Shown one piece after another: positions 59,601-64,000 of a stretch of 64,000 nt of DNA. Below the pieces are notes generated by a model that searched no databases, was not told the DNA's origin, and saw only the letters and a program-made list of their open reading frames with translations. Numbering within the stretch: position 1 is the first letter of the stretch; each line of letters starts with the position of its first letter. The DNA lies in the NCBI GenBank assembly GCA_000310025.1, contig FN649736.1, positions 3,201,344 to 3,265,343 on the forward strand, read 5' to 3'. A program made the translations under genes and the position numbers. Source of the stretch: Ectocarpus siliculosus. Its lineage: Eukaryota > Sar > Phaeophyceae > Ectocarpales > Ectocarpaceae.

Positions 59601-62600
59601 ACCCCCTTTGATATGCTGGATACCCTCGGGAAGGCTGGTGGTGTTCCTTGTTGCATCATTTATTGTGAAGCAACGCGACCCGTGGACGAATGCGAGGTAG
59701 CACTGCTGTAGATATTTCCGAAGAGGGGCACCGTGGAGTGGGATGCGCTCACCCCTCGTATTTTTTCAGCCGTGACGTCCCCCCGCCCTGAGTCCCGCCC
59801 TTTTGTGAAAGGTTTTCTTACATGCGTGGACATGAACACGGCACGAGCAAAACTTGTCTATACAGAACATGCAGTACCATCATCGCACAGAGCCCTGTCA
59901 CGGCGCTTTCGAGATCATTCTCAGGGGAGCCGCGCTCGTGAGTCTTTCTGCAGCAGTGGCATGTTTGTCTGATGGTGCCGTGCATCCCTGCAACGATGTC
60001 TCTTCGAACCGATCGCGGAGCCAAAGGCGCTCTCTCGAGAGTTTCCTCGAGCGCTTGTGAGGTGAACACGCCTGTTGTGCAATGCATACATGTGTGTCGA
60101 CGACGCAGACAGGTCTCACCAAATCAATACTTCTAGTCTACATTTCGACTACATGGCAGTAGACGTGACGAATTTTTGTGTCCTATACCAGCAGGGTCTG
60201 TTTTTGTAAATAGTGCTTCGGTCTCCATGTTTGTCTGATTGTGTTGCCTTTGTAGGTGGGTACTCACTACAGCAGTGAACTCTACTTGCTTCTTTTTTTT
60301 TTTGTGGTCGAGGTCCTCTTTTAGTTTCTCTCGTGCCTCCCGACCACAACCTCCAGGCTGGAACACGGAAACTTTTCAGCCCGACTCGAGGCGTCGTTTT
60401 CCTTTACTTCCCCGTCTATGCTGTTTCGTGTTGTGGCTGCCTTCCTCGAATCAACCTGCGAGGCTGCACGATTTTCACCGCTGACTTGTTAACGTTCCTT
60501 CACAGCGCCTCTCCCGCCGCCCCTTGCGTCGGTCTTCTTCCCCGTTCCGTCCGCATTCTCGCTTTTGCCCCACGGTATCGTCCAGATCGATACGCCGTTC
60601 CGCACCACGTCGGCGCCCCCCGCGGAACAAGCGCAGTTCAACTACCAGCAGATAGCGTGGCGCAATCAGACGCAGATGCAGATGAACAACAACGCGGCTG
60701 CTGCCGCCGCTGCCGCCGCCGCCGCTGGCGGCGGTGGCCCTCAGCAGCAGCAGGGGATGCAGGGAGGTCCTATTCCCGGAGGCCCCGGCCCGGGGGGCGG
60801 ACAGATGGGCCCCGTCCCCGGTCCCGGTGCAGGGCCGGGGATGGCGGCCAAGGGGGCGGGAGGGGCAGGAGCACCCCATCCGGGACAGGGGCAACAGCAG
60901 CAGCAGCAGCCACCGGGCGCCCAACAGCAGGTACTGTTATGTCATGTATACACGTGGCACGTGATTGATAGATGCCGGGAGATTGTTGTCGTGTGCTTTG
61001 TCTGTTTGAGCTGTTGAGGTGTCCAGTAAGGAGGAGTGTACCTTTCCTTGAATGGAGGCTTTGGGAGGTGGTGTAACGTTAGTGCTGGTGCTCTCGAGGT
61101 CTTCGTGGAGTCTGCACGCACTCAGATGCTGATGATGTTTCGTGTTTTTGTAGGTATTTCGAGGCCAATGTTTCGCCACGTTTTCGAGGAACGTATTGGA
61201 ACATGTCAACATTTCACGCCTCTTATTCGAGTCTAAGCATGTCTCCGCCCCCACTGACGCGTGTGTTTGCATGCGCGCATCGGTACTGCCTCTTTGGCTC
61301 CTTTTGATCCGCCCATTCGTCTCCCGCGGCTGTCTCTTTGTCGGGTTAGCCTCGGGGGATGATGGCTGGCGGCAGGCCGCAGATGGGGCAGCCCGGCCCT
61401 CAGTACCAGAACAAGCAACAACAGAACCAGCAGCAGCAGCACCCGCACGGCCATAACGTGAGAAGAATTGCTCGCGAAAGATGAGAGAGGGCCGTGTATG
61501 TAGCTCAAGGGAATGCACTCGAAATGTGTTTTTGTTTGGTGTTGGGAGGGGGCGTTAACGCGGGTCAGCATTTTGACGAGGTCGCCGACGACGTACGTGT
61601 TTGCTTCTACCCTTTGTGGTCCTCTGCTGTGCTGTGCTGTGTTTTGCTGTGCTGCCGTTGATGATGTTGGCGTTCATCTGCTGTTCGTGCCCCCCTCGTG
61701 TGGCCGTTCGGCCTTACTTCTTCGGGGTGTTTGGTCTCGCAGATGCAGCAACGAGGGATGATGCCGCAGCAGGCGGGCGGCAGAATGGGACCTCGAGGAA
61801 CCATGCAGCAGGGGCAAATGCACATGCAGCAGGTACTGCTTTAGACATGAAACTCTCGAGTCTTGTTGGTTGGTGTTGGTGCTGAGATGACGTTGTTGTT
61901 GATTTTGCGACCCCGTGTCCCGTCCCCGTGCTGTTGTGCGCGGGCGTGCGGTCCTTCTATCGTCGCCCCTTGTCCATCCCCGGGTGTCAGGCTCCGAGGG
62001 TGACCGGCGTTATCGTCAACTCCACGCCTCCCGAGTTGTATGTTTGCTTGCTCCCACGCCAAGCGTCTGCCTTGAGTCTTGCCATGAGTTCCTTCTCTCT
62101 TCACCAAAGACTCCTCGTTCGACAAGCAGGCGCACCATGTTCGGATTGGGCTGTGATTTTTCGTGATTGCTCGCACCAGAAAGCAGTCCCAGAGGCGTGA
62201 TGGCTCACCTTTCAGCCACACGACGTCCTTGTTCTCCTGCCCGATCGGTCCCTGCTTTGTATCCTCTTTTTTTTTTTTTTTTTCTCTCTCTTTGAAAGTA
62301 TGTACGATCAATGACAGACCATCCGTTCGAGATAGTTCCACATTCGAACTTTTTTTTTTTTGTTACCCTTCCTGTTCCTTGTCGGCCGATGCGCCACACG
62401 ACAGGCCGGTTCGGCCCCTCCTAATTTTCTCTGTGTTTTCTTGTTTTCATCCTCCTGCTACTTTGTCGGTAGATGCGAGGTGGTCCCACCGCGGGTGGAT
62501 CTCCGCGGAGAACGGGCATGGCAGCAGGCTCTCCTCAGCAGATGCCCATGATGCGCCCGGGTGGGCCCCAGCAGGGGGCGCCAGGGTCCGCGGGCGGTGG

Positions 62601-64000
62601 AATGCCGCTCCAGCAACAACAGCAGCAGCAGCAGCAGCCGCAGAAGCACGGGCAGCCGCAGCAGCAGCAGCAGCGTCAGCAAGTCCAGCCGCAGCACCAC
62701 CCGCAGCACCCCCAGCAGCAGCCGATGATGTACCACCGAGTGCCCATGCAGGTGTGCTTTGTAGTTGGAAGATCGTGAGCCTTGTGTTGTGTTAGGCGGT
62801 AACGTTGGATATAGATGAGATTGGTTCGAGGGAAGCGCTTGCCCAGGGGTCTTCCGCAATCCGTCTCGGAGCATGCTGCAACTCAATCCCTGTTATTTTT
62901 TGTGGTGGTAGTGCGTGTGTGCTCTGGTCGAGGCAAGCTCGAGGGAGCCATGATGCTGTTGTTGTTGTTGTTGTTGTTGTTGTTGTCGGGATTGTGGACT
63001 TCTTTTCTTTCGTCGTGGTGCTCGAAAATTTGCCGGTTTGTCGTTGCGCTAGCCTAGCCCGCCACGCTACGAGACTCCCGGGCGGCGTACGGGACAGTAC
63101 AATGGCAGTCGAACTGAGGACCGTGCGTCCACTACTGCTGAATCCATGCGCTAGATGAGCCGTGGCTTGGTTCCTTCTCCCGCATACCCACAGCTCTCCC
63201 CCCCCCCCCCCCTCCCTCCTTTCGCCAGTTTGCCCCCGGAGGTCACCAGTTCGCGCAACCAGGCATGATGTATCAGCAGCAGATGGGGATGTACCCGCAA
63301 GGGTTCATCCCGCAGCAGGGGATGGGAATGCCGCAGGTACATTCGTGTGTATGGAGTGTAGTGATTTGCAGAGGCGTTGTGGGCTGTGAGCACTCCTCGT
63401 AGCGAGCGAGAACGGCCGTGTTGTTGTGTTTTTAAGAGGCCCTTGTGTGCGTCCACCCCCAGAAGCGTATGCATTTATCTTGGAACTAACGGCTACTGTA
63501 ACTTGACACGAAAATGGCCGCTATTTTTTGCTCCATACCTTGGAAGTATAGGCAACGCCGACGTCACGATGCTCGTCGCGTAGATATTATCACAGCAGTA
63601 AGTGCTTTCGTTTCATACACGTGCCGTGCGATCTCCCGTGTAACATTGTCCACCCCTGAACAACCTTCTTGTGTTCCCCCCCCCCCCAGGGAATGCCGGG
63701 CCAAGTCCCAGGCCTCGCGGGGGGACCCCCCCCTCCGAGCCCCGGGGGTCCCCGAGGCTCGGCGGCCGGCGGCGGCGGCGGCGGCGCCACCCCGGCGGCT
63801 CCCGCGGCCCCCGGCAGCGCGGGCGGCCCGAGCGGTACGGTGGGGGTACCCCCGTCCCCCCTTGGGGGGCCCGCGGCGCCCCCGAAGAGGAGAGCCGCTC
63901 TCGAGATCGTCGACCCGTCTACGGGAAAGCCCATCGACTTCTCGGAGGGCGGCGGGAGGGGCGGGGGCGGGTTGGGCCCGCCGGCGGCGGGGGCGGCGGC
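56614..64000 (+). CDS. Gln/Pro/Gly-rich protein, tentatively eIF4G-like N-terminal region (3' end outside window)
   Basis: Eight exons join in phase: 56614-56800, 57543-57655, 60586-60930, 61350-61457, 61743-61832, 62473-62751, 63229-63336 and 63690 to the edge. From exon 3 on every junction is phase 0. The start is ATG 56614 (MSARPTQINAGPQ). The product so far is disordered: Ala/Gly-rich, then IDTPFRTTSAPPAEQAQFNY, poly-Ala, poly-Gln (CAG/CAA runs), Met-Gln-Pro blocks and a Gly/Pro region. The last readable motif, RRAALEIVDPSTGKPIDF, resembles the short conserved segment near the N-terminus of eIF4G proteins before the MIF4G domain; that is the sole basis for the name. Translation initiation scaffold is therefore a tentative role. 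A Mediator-type or other Gln-rich regulator is the alternative. Confidence 0.6.
58991..59290. mobile_element. 300-bp foldback element
   Basis: Ends ATGCATG...GCCGCGCCGACTTGCGGCCC and the reverse complement ending at 59290 pair. Inner arms continue (AAGGCGAGGCTAGACTGCTG with its complement near 59165), leaving a small loop near 59138. It lies in the long intron between exons 57543-57655 and 60586-60930. It has no coding capacity. Confidence 0.8.
59573..59605. repeat. Short CCCTAA-like (telomere-like) repeat
   Basis: AACCCTAACCCTAACG plus CCTAACCCC gives two to three TTAGGG-type units in an intron. It is too short to be a telomere and probably incidental. Confidence 0.6.
62959..62986. repeat. 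(GTT)n repeat
   Basis: Nine GTT units in an intron of the Gln-rich gene. Confidence 0.9.

Noticed and set aside
59573-59605. Chromosome end or internal telomere array
   Set aside because: Only two to three CCCTAA units occur, and genes continue on both sides.

Overview
The window reads as nuclear DNA of a stramenopile, most likely a brown alga of the Ectocarpus type. This is inference: genes are split into many short exons by long introns with GTGAG-type donors. CAG/CAA, CT, CA and GA microsatellites, homopolymer runs and foldback elements fill the introns and spacers, two runs of N mark assembly gaps, and the recognisable proteins are eukaryotic. There is no operon, phage or bacterial signature. 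Exon joins below were worked out by hand from splice-site phase and protein continuity.

Layout from left to right. 2-2431 (+): 3' part of a TRP-like cation channel gene. 2432-5760: spacer with small hairpins, a 100-N gap and poor sequence. 5761-14674 (-): armadillo-repeat gene whose exons mostly equal one repeat each; its introns carry SINE-like repeats and a 540-bp palindrome with a tRNA-like core. 14985-21050 (+): secreted class 3 lipase gene, head to head with the armadillo gene. 21051-25627: spacer. 25628-31106 (-): SLC38/AAAP-type amino-acid transporter with a 559-N gap in its 3' part. 32964-35985 (+): inositol monophosphatase family gene. 35986-41794: repeat-rich spacer. 41795-43364 (-): D-aminoacyl-tRNA deacylase. 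43503-43836 (-): unrecognised exon-like ORF. 43923-44671: 749-bp foldback element. 45552-52238 (+): RanBP2-type zinc finger plus ankyrin-repeat gene. 54817-56010 (-): decayed ankyrin pseudogene. 56614 to the window edge (+): Gln/Pro/Gly-rich gene, tentatively the N-terminal part of an eIF4G-like factor.

The genes are unrelated housekeeping, signalling and transport genes and do not form a pathway. The most interesting points are several families of inverted-repeat elements, one with Pol III-like A and B boxes at its centre; three apparent GC-AG introns; a zinc finger-ankyrin protein with a 28-nt micro-exon; decayed copies of a lipase exon end in its own intron; and an over-represented 10-mer (CTACAGCAGT).
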